Shown here piece after piece: positions 54,459-61,691 of a DNA stretch of 64,000 nucleotides; within the stretch, counting starts at the first letter, position 1; every line of letters begins with the position of its first letter. The stretch is from Solwaraspora sp. WMMD792. Its GTDB lineage: Bacteria; Actinomycetota; Actinomycetes; Mycobacteriales; Micromonosporaceae. The position numbers and the translations under genes are program-made. The notes beneath the pieces are model-generated. The model was not told the DNA's origin, searched no databases, and saw only the letters and a program-made list of their open reading frames with translations. Where the stretch lies: positions 4,650,001 to 4,714,000 of the forward strand of contig NZ_JARUBH010000009.1 of NCBI RefSeq assembly GCF_029626105.1. Reading direction: 5' to 3'.

Positions 54459-55076
54459 TCAGCGGCGGCGGTGGGCGGCGCCGTCGAGGCGGTGGCGGGC
54501 GATGGTGAACAGTTCGGTGATCTCGGCCGGCAGCCGGGCGGCGGTCTCCCGGTGCAGATGGCGGCGGGACGCTGGCGGCAGGCCGGTGAGCACGAAGTCG
54601 TCCAGCCCGGTCACCAGGCACAACCCGCCCAGCCGCGCCTCGAAAGCCGGCAACGGTTCGCCGCGCTGTAGGCGTACGGTCAGACGGGCCCAGGCCCAGG
54701 CGGCCCGGTTCATGTCGGTCGGGACATGGACCACGGCGGTGGTCAGCAGCCGGCGGCGTACCGTCCGGGGCCGGACCACGCCCGCCGCGGTCAGCCGCCG
54801 GGCGACCTGGCCGTGGGCCCGCGGCGCCAGCAACGCCAACCACGTTCCTACCCGCCGGTGCCTCGGCTCCGCGTCCAGCCAGCGCAGGATCCAGCCGCCG
54901 AGCGCGTCCACCGGTACGTGCCGCGCGGCCAGCCACAACCGGCCATCGTGCACCCGCAACGCGCCCGCGTCGACCAGGTCGGCCAGCAGGGCTACGGCAG
55001 ACGGTACCGCCGCAACCGGCGCTGAAGACCCAGCGGCAGCTGCGGTGGCGGCAGGGAAGATCGAGACGTAGTGGTC
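54459..55076 (-). pseudogene. Truncated duplicate of the GPP34-family gene
   Basis: Residues from ALRVHDGRLWLAARHVPVDA to the end match the intact gene at 57846-58574 almost throughout (differences such as AFEARLGG for DVEARLGG). Upstream the frame still reads an Ala-rich start (AATAAAAGSSAPVAAV) but ~45 codons encoding the PLLADEFFLLAADD block are missing and no ATG/GTG begins the frame. The first PI4P-like binding segment of the GPP34 fold is therefore lost. Confidence 0.8.
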
Positions 55077-55186
55077 ATGAAGGCAAATATCTGGCCAATT
55101 TCGCTCGGATGACAGCGAGACGCCCAGCTTTTGTCAGGCTCCCTGGAGATTCACTGCCACCACATGTCGACCAAGGTCCGACAGAC

Positions 55187-55300
55187 ATGACGATCCAAAT
55201 AATTGACAAAAACCAGCCAGATTCCTGTCCACAATCCATCATCAGCCAGACCGACTTATGCCTCGAAAAGAGATCCTTCCTCAGGGCGACTTGCTGCTAG
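55187..55300 (+). CDS. Small Cys-containing peptide, uncertain
   Basis: A 37-residue frame (MTIQIIDKNQPDSCPQSIIS to the ending RATCC) with an AAGG 10 nt before ATG 55187; the frame can extend up to ATG 55109. It is AT-richer than the surroundings and lies ~50 bp before the secreted I36-like gene, so it could be a leader peptide, a small secreted or modified peptide, or chance. No peptide-modifying enzyme is near. The rest of the 55077-55349 gap shows no gene. Confidence 0.25.
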   Translation: MTIQIIDKNQPDSCPQSIISQTDLCLEKRSFLRATCC

Positions 55301-55301
55301 C

Positions 55302-55328
55302 TTGAATGGAAGCTCGACACCGTAAGAT
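55302..55328 (+). promoter_or_regulatory. Candidate promoter of the I36-like gene
   Basis: TTGAAT (55302-55307) and TAAGAT (55323-55328) are separated by 15 bp, upstream of a strong AAGGAGG site and GTG 55350. The spacing is short, so this is tentative. Confidence 0.35.
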
Positions 55329-55349
55329 CAATTTACGCAAGGAGGCAGG

Positions 55350-56045
55350 GTGAGACTGACGCCACAATCAGCAATTTACAGAACGCTTGTGATCAGCATT
55401 TTGATTTCGATCACATTCTCCGGCCAGATGGGCGCGGCATACGCAGCGCCGAGCCCAGCTGCGCCGACCGAGCCGACTTCACCTCGAGTCACGCAAGAGT
55501 CAGAAGAACCCACGCCTGTAGATCTTGAATCAACCGGGCCAAGCAACAGAAAGGAGATCACTGCAGCGGACATACTTCGAGCCAACCCGAATGCAAAACA
55601 GGTCCGAGAAAACGCGGTCAACATCGCACCGGGAGTCGATGTACTACTGCCACCGAAAAGAACCGGGCAGGACAACACGCAAGCTCGGACAGATATTTGC
55701 GACTACTACAACCTTTGCTTTTGGGAACACAGCTACGCGGACCTGTTTGGTGCCGGACTTGGATTCTATGCCTGCCAACCAGCAAATGCCATCATGAACC
55801 TCGGTGGCATGCGATATCCCGATAGAGCATGGGTAGGAACAGGCAGCTCGGCGCCGAAGTGGAACGACCGCATCTCATCGTTCGAGAACAACCAAACACC
55901 CGGAACAGTCAGCCGCTTCTACAACTACCTTGGATCCAACAACTGGAGCGTCGCAGCCACAAGCTATGCATTCGACTACGAAAGCAATATGCGCAACCGG
56001 AACGCGAATGACATAGTCGACGGGATTCATGTCTGCACCGAATGA
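55350..56045 (+). CDS. Secreted peptidase-inhibitor I36-like protein
   Basis: 231 residues. A signal peptide (IYRTLVISILISITFS...AYA) is followed by a Pro/Glu/Thr-rich propeptide-like stretch (~30-115), then a Cys-containing beta/gamma-crystallin-like domain: ICDYYNLCFWEHSYADLFGA, PKWNDRISSFENNQ, SRFYNYLGSNNW and a final IVDGIHVC. The WNDRISSxxN block is typical of the peptidase inhibitor family I36. It is exported, possibly inhibiting metalloproteases. GGAGG 4 nt before GTG 55350. Codon use is AT-richer than the neighbours, suggesting acquisition. Confidence 0.75.
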   Translation: MRLTPQSAIYRTLVISILISITFSGQMGAAYAAPSPAAPTEPTSPRVTQESEEPTPVDLESTGPSNRKEITAADILRANPNAKQVRENAVNIAPGVDVLLPPKRTGQDNTQARTDICDYYNLCFWEHSYADLFGAGLGFYACQPANAIMNLGGMRYPDRAWVGTGSSAPKWNDRISSFENNQTPGTVSRFYNYLGSNNWSVAATSYAFDYESNMRNRNANDIVDGIHVCTE

Positions 56046-56080
56046 CATGCAGCAAGCCCAGCTCTCCCCTTGAGGTGCGT

Positions 56081-56114
56081 CGGGGCGGCTTCCATCGACC
56101 TGGAAGCCGCCCCG
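56081..56114. terminator. 14-bp perfect hairpin between convergent genes
   Basis: 56081-56094 pairs with 56101-56114 over a TCGACC loop. An outer TGAGGT/ACCTCA pair (56071-56076 and 56120-56125) could lengthen the structure. It separates the I36-like gene from the convergent CU044_5270-type gene. Confidence 0.85.
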
Positions 56115-56121
56115 GTCAACC

Positions 56122-57180
56122 TCAGCCAGCTTCAGCTGTGCGTCCGTAACTCAGAATCAGGTTGTAGACCTGCACCTGTCGCGGTTCGGTAAGCTTGACC
56201 AGCTCGTGTGCAAGCAGTTCTCCGTTAACCGGGTCGAAGATCAGCAAGTGTTGGACGTTGTGCTCGGTGTCGTCGGCCGTGACAGCCACACCAGTCCGAC
56301 CAGCGCGGTCGACAACCTCGCCCCGCCAGTGCAGACCGGGCGTGTCGGCGAGGATGCGTAGGATCTGCGAACGGACCGAACGCGGCACCAGGTACAGGCT
56401 GTAAATGTCGTTGACTGCCTTGACAGTTGCCCCTGCACCGGCACCGGCACCGGCACCGGCCTTGAGCTTCCTGGCGAGTTCGGACGGGTCCTCGGTGATC
56501 GGCTGATCCGGACCAACCAGCCCTGTTGACGTAACGGGCGCACCGGGCGTCCGGGAACCGGGTTCGAGGACGCCTTCCCAATACTGTCGGGACTCTTCAG
56601 TGGGGAATTCCGGCATCAACTGCTGAGTCCTGGTCATGCCGTTTCCGCTACTGTCCGACCAGGTCTCGACCTCCTCCGCGATACTCATGACATGACCGCC
56701 TGGCCCCAGCGCTTGCCGGGCCCCCCAGGACTTACGCCGATGATACGAGTAGGTCCCGCCGGCGTTGTCATATGGGGCATCAGAAATACGGTCGGCGAGG
56801 TCCATGAGCATTGGTCCAGCAGCCGGAGGACTGTCCGGCTGCTGGTATGCCACAGGCGTCAACACCTCCAGTTCAGCTCCGGCAGCCGCACCGAGGGAAT
56901 CGTTCGGTGCAGGGCCGGTGGTTCGGTCCCCCAACATCCAGGCCGGCACAGTCACCGCCGCCGCTGCTACAACGATCGCGACAGCAACCACAACGGCCAG
57001 TCGTGGCCTGCGGACAAGTGACGGACGCACGTCGCCGCCAGCCGTCAGACCCAACTGCACCGAGCTGTGGTCAGTACGCTCGATGATCTCGTGTGCTGCT
57101 TCTCTGGGGGATGGAAAACTCGTTCCTTGGATCGGGTCAGCCGGCCCGAGAAGTTCTTGAACTCGCTGGGATGCGCGCAT
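56122..57180 (-). CDS. CU044_5270-family membrane protein, partner of sigma factor
   Basis: About 352 residues: cytoplasmic N-terminus (~1-80), one helix (RLAVVVAVAIVVAAAAVTVP) and an extracytoplasmic domain with the family pattern (GGTYSYHRRKSWGARQ, IYSLYLVPRSVRSQILRILA, GRTGVAVTADDTEHNVQHLL, FDPVNGELLAHEL). A GA dipeptide run (KAGAGAGAGAGATV) is encoded by a 6-bp tandem repeat near 56436-56462. ATG 57180 is preferred over GTG 57195. It overlaps the sigma gene by 44 bp. It is the second such pair in the window. Confidence 0.82.
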   Translation of the reverse strand: MRASQRVQELLGPADPIQGTSFPSPREAAHEIIERTDHSSVQLGLTAGGDVRPSLVRRPRLAVVVAVAIVVAAAAVTVPAWMLGDRTTGPAPNDSLGAAAGAELEVLTPVAYQQPDSPPAAGPMLMDLADRISDAPYDNAGGTYSYHRRKSWGARQALGPGGHVMSIAEEVETWSDSSGNGMTRTQQLMPEFPTEESRQYWEGVLEPGSRTPGAPVTSTGLVGPDQPITEDPSELARKLKAGAGAGAGAGATVKAVNDIYSLYLVPRSVRSQILRILADTPGLHWRGEVVDRAGRTGVAVTADDTEHNVQHLLIFDPVNGELLAHELVKLTEPRQVQVYNLILSYGRTAEAG

Positions 57181-57730
57181 CCTCGCCCCTCTCACTTACA
57201 GAGTCGTTCCGCTGTGCGGTACCACCGGTTGTCGAGTCGATGGCTGACTTCAGGCGGCGGCGGGCGCGGTGTAATCGCACCGCTGCTGCCGTCCGACTGC
57301 AGCCGAGCGCCGATGCGGCTTCGGCGACTGATAGACGCTCCCAGCCGATGAGACGCAGCAGCTCCTGATCCGCCTCAGGCAAGGTCAGCAGGGCCCGCCG
57401 AAGATCGACCATCTCTGCCCTGGACTCGGGATGAGACCAACTGCTCGCATCGGGCTGACTCATCTCGGCAAGCGGCGTCGTGGGTGGCCTAGCGCGTTGT
57501 ACCCGCCAGAGATTGGCCAGGAGCCGCCGGGCGACGCCGTACAGCCAGGGAAGCTCGCGGTCCGGCACGTCAGCACGCCGCCGCCAGGCGACCGTGAAGA
57601 CCTCCTGGGCGAGCTCGACCGAGACATCCATGTCAGCCGTACGCCTCACCCCGTACGCCACTATGTTTCGGTAGTGGGCGGCGTAGACGCCAGTGAACCA
57701 GCGTTCGTCACGCTCCCCCGTGGGCTTCAT
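57137..57730 (-). CDS. RNA polymerase sigma factor, ECF-like
   Basis: 197 residues: region 2 (WFTGVYAAHYRNIVAYGVRR, SVELAQEVFTVAWRRRAD, ELPWLYGVARRLLANLWRVQ) and region 4 (LPEADQELLRLIGWERLSVA, ALGCSRTAAAVRLHRARRRL). AGGAG 5 nt before ATG 57730 sets the start; a 47-codon upstream extension of the frame is rejected. It is paired with the membrane protein that follows and overlaps it. Confidence 0.93.
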   Translation of the reverse strand: MKPTGERDERWFTGVYAAHYRNIVAYGVRRTADMDVSVELAQEVFTVAWRRRADVPDRELPWLYGVARRLLANLWRVQRARPPTTPLAEMSQPDASSWSHPESRAEMVDLRRALLTLPEADQELLRLIGWERLSVAEAASALGCSRTAAAVRLHRARRRLKSAIDSTTGGTAQRNDSVSERGEDARIPASSRTSRAG

Positions 57731-57845
57731 ACGGTCTCCTGACTGACGGGCTGATGCGGTCTCCCTTACTTGTGTACAGATTCGCGTGAGTGTTACCGCC
57801 AAGGACGCGTCGATCAGCAGCCGGGCAAGACTGCCCGGTGTCCCG

Positions 57846-58574
57846 TCAGCGGTGGCGGCGGTGGGCGGCACCGTCGAGGCGGTGGCGGGCGATGGTGAAC
57901 AGTTCGGCGATCTCGGCCGGCAGCCGGGCGGCGGTCTCCCGGTGCAGATGCCGGCGGGCCGCCGCAGGCAGGCCGGTCAGCACAAAGTCATCCAGCCCGG
58001 TCACCAGACACAACCCGCCCAGCCGCGCCTCAACATCCGGCAACGGCTCACCGCGCTGTAGGCGTACGGTCAGACGGGCCCAGGCCCAAGCGGCCCGGTT
58101 CATGTCGGTCGGCACATGGACCACGGCGGTGGTCAGCAGCCGGCGGCGTACCGTCCGGGGCCGGACCACGCCCGCCGCGGTCAGCCGCCGCGCGACCTGG
58201 CCGTGCGCCCGCGACGCCAGCAACGCCAACCACGTCCCCACCCGCCGGTGCCCCGGCTCCGCAGCCAGCCAGCGCAGGATCCAGCCGCCGAGCGCGTCCA
58301 CCGGCACGTGCCGCGCGGCCAGCCACAACCAGCCATCGTGCACCCGCAGCGCGCCCGCGTCGACCAGGTCGGCCAGCAGCGCGGCGGCCAGACCGTACCC
58401 GACCGGCCCGGCCGGCAGACGCGGCCGACCCGTCACATCATCGGCCGCCAACAGGAAGAACTCGTCCGCCAGCAGCGGCGACCGGCCCCGTACCGCCGCA
58501 GCCGGCACCGGCACCCCACCACCGGAAGCAACAGCGGCGGCGGCCGTGGTGGTCCGGGTGCGGTAGACTGTCAT
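57846..58574 (-). CDS. GPP34-family (GOLPH3/VPS74-like) protein
   Basis: 242 residues. After an Ala/Gly-rich start comes the family block PLLADEFFLLAADDVTGRPR, the GYGLAAALLADLVDAGALRV helix, ALGGWILRWLAAEPGHRRVG, ARRLTAAGVV and the C-terminal RLGGLCLVTGLDDFVLTGLP. In eukaryotes the fold binds PI4P; the bacterial role is unknown. Its ATG overlaps the stop of the 85-residue gene (ATGA), so it ends a four-gene operon. A truncated copy lies at 54459-55076. Confidence 0.88.
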   Translation of the reverse strand: MTVYRTRTTTAAAAVASGGGVPVPAAAVRGRSPLLADEFFLLAADDVTGRPRLPAGPVGYGLAAALLADLVDAGALRVHDGWLWLAARHVPVDALGGWILRWLAAEPGHRRVGTWLALLASRAHGQVARRLTAAGVVRPRTVRRRLLTTAVVHVPTDMNRAAWAWARLTVRLQRGEPLPDVEARLGGLCLVTGLDDFVLTGLPAAARRHLHRETAARLPAEIAELFTIARHRLDGAAHRRHR

Positions 58575-58828
58575 GCCGGCTCCCGCCGCCGCGCCCAGGC
58601 GATGAACCGCGCGTACGTCTGCGCCGGGGTCAGGCCGGGCAGGTCACGGGCGGCTTCGGCGGCGAGCTCGGCGACGTACATGCAGCGGCCGATCCGGTCG
58701 AAGCTCGCCATCAGCTCCGCGCGGGCCGGCTCGCACGGCCACGGCCGGCGGCAGGCCCGGCACCGCCACGACGGACGCCACGCCACATGCCCGACCCGGC
58801 CCACCACGGCCACCACCCGCGCGGTCAC
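58571..58828 (-). CDS. Small Cys-motif protein of the GPP34 operon
   Basis: 85 residues: VGHVAWRPSWRCRACRRPWP with a CxxC and a following Cys, then MYVAELAAEAARDLPGLTPA and a C-terminal ARFIAWARRREPA. It resembles a common actinobacterial small-protein family of unknown function, sometimes mislabelled flavin reductase. GTG 58828 overlaps the preceding stop (GTGA) and its own stop overlaps the GPP34 start. Confidence 0.7.
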   Translation of the reverse strand: MTARVVAVVGRVGHVAWRPSWRCRACRRPWPCEPARAELMASFDRIGRCMYVAELAAEAARDLPGLTPAQTYARFIAWARRREPA

Positions 58829-59085
58829 CGGCCGGCCCGCCGCCGGGCCCGGCCGGGCCACACCCAGGTCCGCCGCAGGGTGGCGGTCCGCGCCGGCTGC
58901 GGCGCCCACCGACGCCCGGCCGCCTCGACCTGCGCGGGCAGCAGCCCGCCGGTCGGACATGCCGGGCAGGTCAGGGTACGGCCACAGCCGGGACACCAGC
59001 GGTGCCGATGCCGACACAGACTGAACCCGACCACCGCGCCGACCAGCACCGCGATGGTGGCGGCGAGCACCACATCCAGCATCAA
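58825..59085 (-). CDS. Small membrane protein with zinc-ribbon-like motif
   Basis: 86 residues: one N-terminal helix (LDVVLAATIAVLVGAVVGFS) followed by HRHRWCPGCGRTLTCPACPT (CPxC...CPxC, a plausible zinc ribbon) and an Arg-rich C-terminus. The function is unknown. It is coupled to the next gene by a GTGA overlap and lies ~30 bp after the DivIVA-like gene. Confidence 0.65.
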   Translation of the reverse strand: MMLDVVLAATIAVLVGAVVGFSLCRHRHRWCPGCGRTLTCPACPTGGLLPAQVEAAGRRWAPQPARTATLRRTWVWPGRARRRAGR

Positions 59086-59116
59086 GCTACCCCTCTCCCT
59101 GCTTCGTCCACAGTGT

Positions 59117-59527
59117 TCAACCGACCGGCCGGGCCTGGAACTGCTGCGACTGCCAGTCCCGCAACGCCTGCTTGATCCGCACGTTCTCGTCCCGGGTGGC
59201 CGCCAACTCGGCCCGCACGGCGGTCAACTCGTCGGCGACCAGGTGCAGGAAGGCGCGTACCTCGGTCGGGTCGCAACCGCGCCGGGTGCGGACCGGGAAC
59301 CGCCGGTCGCGGACCAGCCCGGGGCTGATCGACGGCCGCACCACACCGGCGCCGTAGTAGAGGTGGGTGCCGGCGTTGCCGCCGCGCCGGGCCGGCGGAC
59401 GCGACCCGCCGCCGGCAGCGGCGGGAGGCCGGGCGGGCGGCCGGGTCTGGTTGGCGAGGCTGGCGAGCAGCCGGGACTGCCGCCGGGTACGCCGAGGGAA
59501 CAGGACAAGGTCGAGGAGTCTGCGCAC
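59117..59527 (-). CDS. DivIVA-domain protein
   Basis: 136 residues: a basic N-terminus and a Pro/Gly-rich linker, then RRGCDPTEVRAFLHLVADEL and RDENVRIKQALRDWQSQQ, the short DivIVA-like coiled-coil form common in actinobacteria. DivIVA proteins mark poles or curved membrane. It is the first gene of the operon with the two small Cys proteins and GPP34. The start is GTG 59527, with GGAAGGG ~11 nt upstream. Confidence 0.82.
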   Translation of the reverse strand: MRRLLDLVLFPRRTRRQSRLLASLANQTRPPARPPAAAGGGSRPPARRGGNAGTHLYYGAGVVRPSISPGLVRDRRFPVRTRRGCDPTEVRAFLHLVADELTAVRAELAATRDENVRIKQALRDWQSQQFQARPVG

Positions 59528-60470
59528 GGGTGGGACCGCCCTTCCAATAGGTCACGGGATCGCCGCTACAACGCGGTTCGGTGGGGAAGCTGGGATGGGC
59601 GGCCCGACCCCGAACGGGGGCGCGGAGGTCGGGCCACCCGCCCTGCGCACGCAGCCACAAACGGCGGTACGCCCACAGGGCCGCTGGTACGGGCATCCGG
59701 CGGCTCACGTTCCGCCGAACGCCGAGAATCGGGAGCACTTCTGGGTTGTGTGCAGTGGCCGACGGTGCCGCGTGCACCGGCTCGGCCGGGGCGTCGATGG
59801 GGATCGCCGAGGTAGCGCCGATCGTCGAAGGAGCAGCTGAGCGCCGCTCCACGGGATCGACGCCACCCCGGCGGGTCTCCCGCAAAGGCCGAGCTGGGGC
59901 ACGATTTCGACATGCCCGCACGTCAATTCGAGCCGCACTACCGGCGCATCATGGCCGACATCCGGCAGCGCATCCTCCGGCATGACCGGGGCCTCGTCGT
60001 CGGGCAACCGGGGCGGCACGCACCGCTTCGAGCATCACAACCCCTTTCCGGGTACGTCCACTGTGTTGGCCGGTGGGCCTGGGCTTCTTCGCGGGGCCTG
60101 CCGCCGCCGGTCACGGGGGGCTTCCGGCGGCGGCAGGCCGCGTCGGGGTCCGGCAACGTCAGCGGTACGGCGTCTGTGCCGAATCCCGCACACACCGTGG
60201 CCGATAACTGACCGCCTGCGGTAGGCGTCCCGCCTGGGACGGGGCCACGCTCCCCCACTACTGGAAGGGATGCTTCCCGTTGCGGCAACCATCCCCTGCC
60301 TCCCCACTTGACAATTCCGCGTCGACGTATTCCCTGGCAGCAACAGGAATTGCTCGACGCAGATGGTTGAAGACGGCATTCACCAGGTGGGATACTGTCC
60401 AAAATCGATTACCGCCACAGGCAGTTCGCGCCATCACGCATCAGATCGTGCGCCACACTTCGGGGGTGTC
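59528..60470. other. Long intergenic region between the GPP34 operon and the XRE gene
   Basis: It must contain both divergent promoters. At 59912 a short frame reads FEPHYRRIMADIRQRIL, which recalls the first helix of GntR regulators but nothing of the family follows. A strong hairpin lies at 60095-60139. No other gene is supported. Confidence 0.45.
60095..60139. terminator. 16-bp perfect hairpin
   Basis: GGCCTGCCGCCGCCGG (60095-60110) pairs with 60124-60139 over a 13-nt loop. No gene ends here, so it may be a terminator left by lost genes, or a leader structure for the XRE gene. Confidence 0.6.
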
Positions 60471-61691
60471 ATGCAGAACCATCCGCTCACCGCAGCACGC
60501 GAACGCCTGGGCCTGACCCGCCGGCAACTCGCCGACGCCGTCAACAAGATCCTCTACCCCGACCCCGGACAAGCCGCCCACAGCGCCTTCACCGCCAACT
60601 ACCTCGGCAAACTCGAAAACGGCAAGATCCGCTACCCCGCCGAGGACTACCGCACCGCCCTGCGCATCGCCCTCAACGCCGACACCGACGACGAACTCGG
60701 ATTCCGGCGGCGGGATATCAGCATGCGAACGAAAGGCATGCTCGCCGTTCGATCCAATCGATACGAGTCCCCGACAACAGGGCTCAGTCCCGCCGCCGCC
60801 TCGTTGACATCCGACGCCATCCCGTTGATGTCGTTGCTCGGCCCGCCGGTCGTTGACGAGTTGCCGCGTCAGGTCAGCCAGGAACACATCGCCCAGGTTC
60901 TTGAGGCGGCGGAGATCTTCGAACAGTGGGACAACGCGCACGGTGGCGCGCTGGTCCGGGAGATCGCCGACGACAAGCTGCACCGCATGTCCCGGCTACT
61001 GGAGGTGAGCTGCCCGGCGCACCTACGCCCCGCGCTACACAGGGCGCTGGCCCAGTTGGCGGGGGTCGTGGCGTTCATGCTCTTCGACGCCTACCACCAC
61101 GAGGCGGCCCGGCAACGCTTCACGTTCGCCCTGCGCTGCGCCAGCATCGGCGGCGACTGGCACCAGCGCGCGATGCTGCTGTCCAGCCTGGCCCGGCAGG
61201 CGGTGTGGTGCGGTCAGCCTGACGACGGGCTCACCCACATCGAAATGGCCCTGGTCCGCGCCGACTGGCTCACCGCATCCGAGCGCGCCATGCTACACAC
61301 CGTACGGGCACGGGCACTCGCCAAGCTCGGACCGGGCAGAGCACAAGAGGCGCTGGCCGCTGTCGGGGCCGCCGACGAAGCCTTCGCGCACGCCGCGCCG
61401 GCGGAGGACCCGCCGTGGATGTGCTTCTACGACGACGCGCAGCACCACGGAGACACCGCCCACGCACTGTTCGACGTGGCCCTGCACACCAGACTCGTTA
61501 CGGAGTCGGCCGACCGGTTCGCCTACTCAGTGGAGCACCATCTTCCGGCGTACCTGCGGTCCAGGGCTATCTCCCGGATCAAGCTCGCGTCCCTCACGAT
61601 GGTGCAAGGTGACCCGCTCGAGGCCGTGACGATCGGCAACCTGGCCCTCGACGACGCCGGGCCGGTCCGGTCCCGAGTCTTATCAAATTAG
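60471..61691 (+). CDS. XRE-family regulator, 3' end displaced by IS insertion
   Basis: Now 406 residues. The N-terminal HTH is AARERLGLTRRQLADAVNKI...AFTANYLGKLENGKIRYP. The rest is a helical, TPR-like sensor region (HIAQVLEAAEIFEQWDNAHG, CPAHLRPALHRALAQLAGVV, ASIGGDWHQRAMLLSSLARQ, QGDPLEAVTIGNLALDDAGP). After GPVRS the frame enters the IS at 61673 and ends five residues later. Joining 60471-61672 to 63566-63683 restores a 439-codon frame, so the insertion removed only ~38 native residues. The original stop overlaps the phosphotransferase start. GGGGG 4 nt before the ATG is its only ribosome site. Confidence 0.88.
   Translation: MQNHPLTAARERLGLTRRQLADAVNKILYPDPGQAAHSAFTANYLGKLENGKIRYPAEDYRTALRIALNADTDDELGFRRRDISMRTKGMLAVRSNRYESPTTGLSPAAASLTSDAIPLMSLLGPPVVDELPRQVSQEHIAQVLEAAEIFEQWDNAHGGALVREIADDKLHRMSRLLEVSCPAHLRPALHRALAQLAGVVAFMLFDAYHHEAARQRFTFALRCASIGGDWHQRAMLLSSLARQAVWCGQPDDGLTHIEMALVRADWLTASERAMLHTVRARALAKLGPGRAQEALAAVGAADEAFAHAAPAEDPPWMCFYDDAQHHGDTAHALFDVALHTRLVTESADRFAYSVEHHLPAYLRSRAISRIKLASLTMVQGDPLEAVTIGNLALDDAGPVRSRVLSN
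61428..61672 (+). repeat. Left copy of exact 245-bp direct repeat (target duplication)
   Basis: Identical base for base to 63321-63565. Both copies encode the same XRE-gene segment (YDDAQHHGDTAHALFDVALH to DDAGPVRS). Confidence 0.97.
61673..61685 (+). repeat. Left terminal inverted repeat
   Basis: CCGAGTCTTATCA; matches the right end with one substitution and one missing base. Confidence 0.75.

Noticed and set aside
59912-60020. Possible GntR regulator start
   Set aside because: Only ~17 residues resemble the family; the sequence after them does not continue the HTH in any frame.
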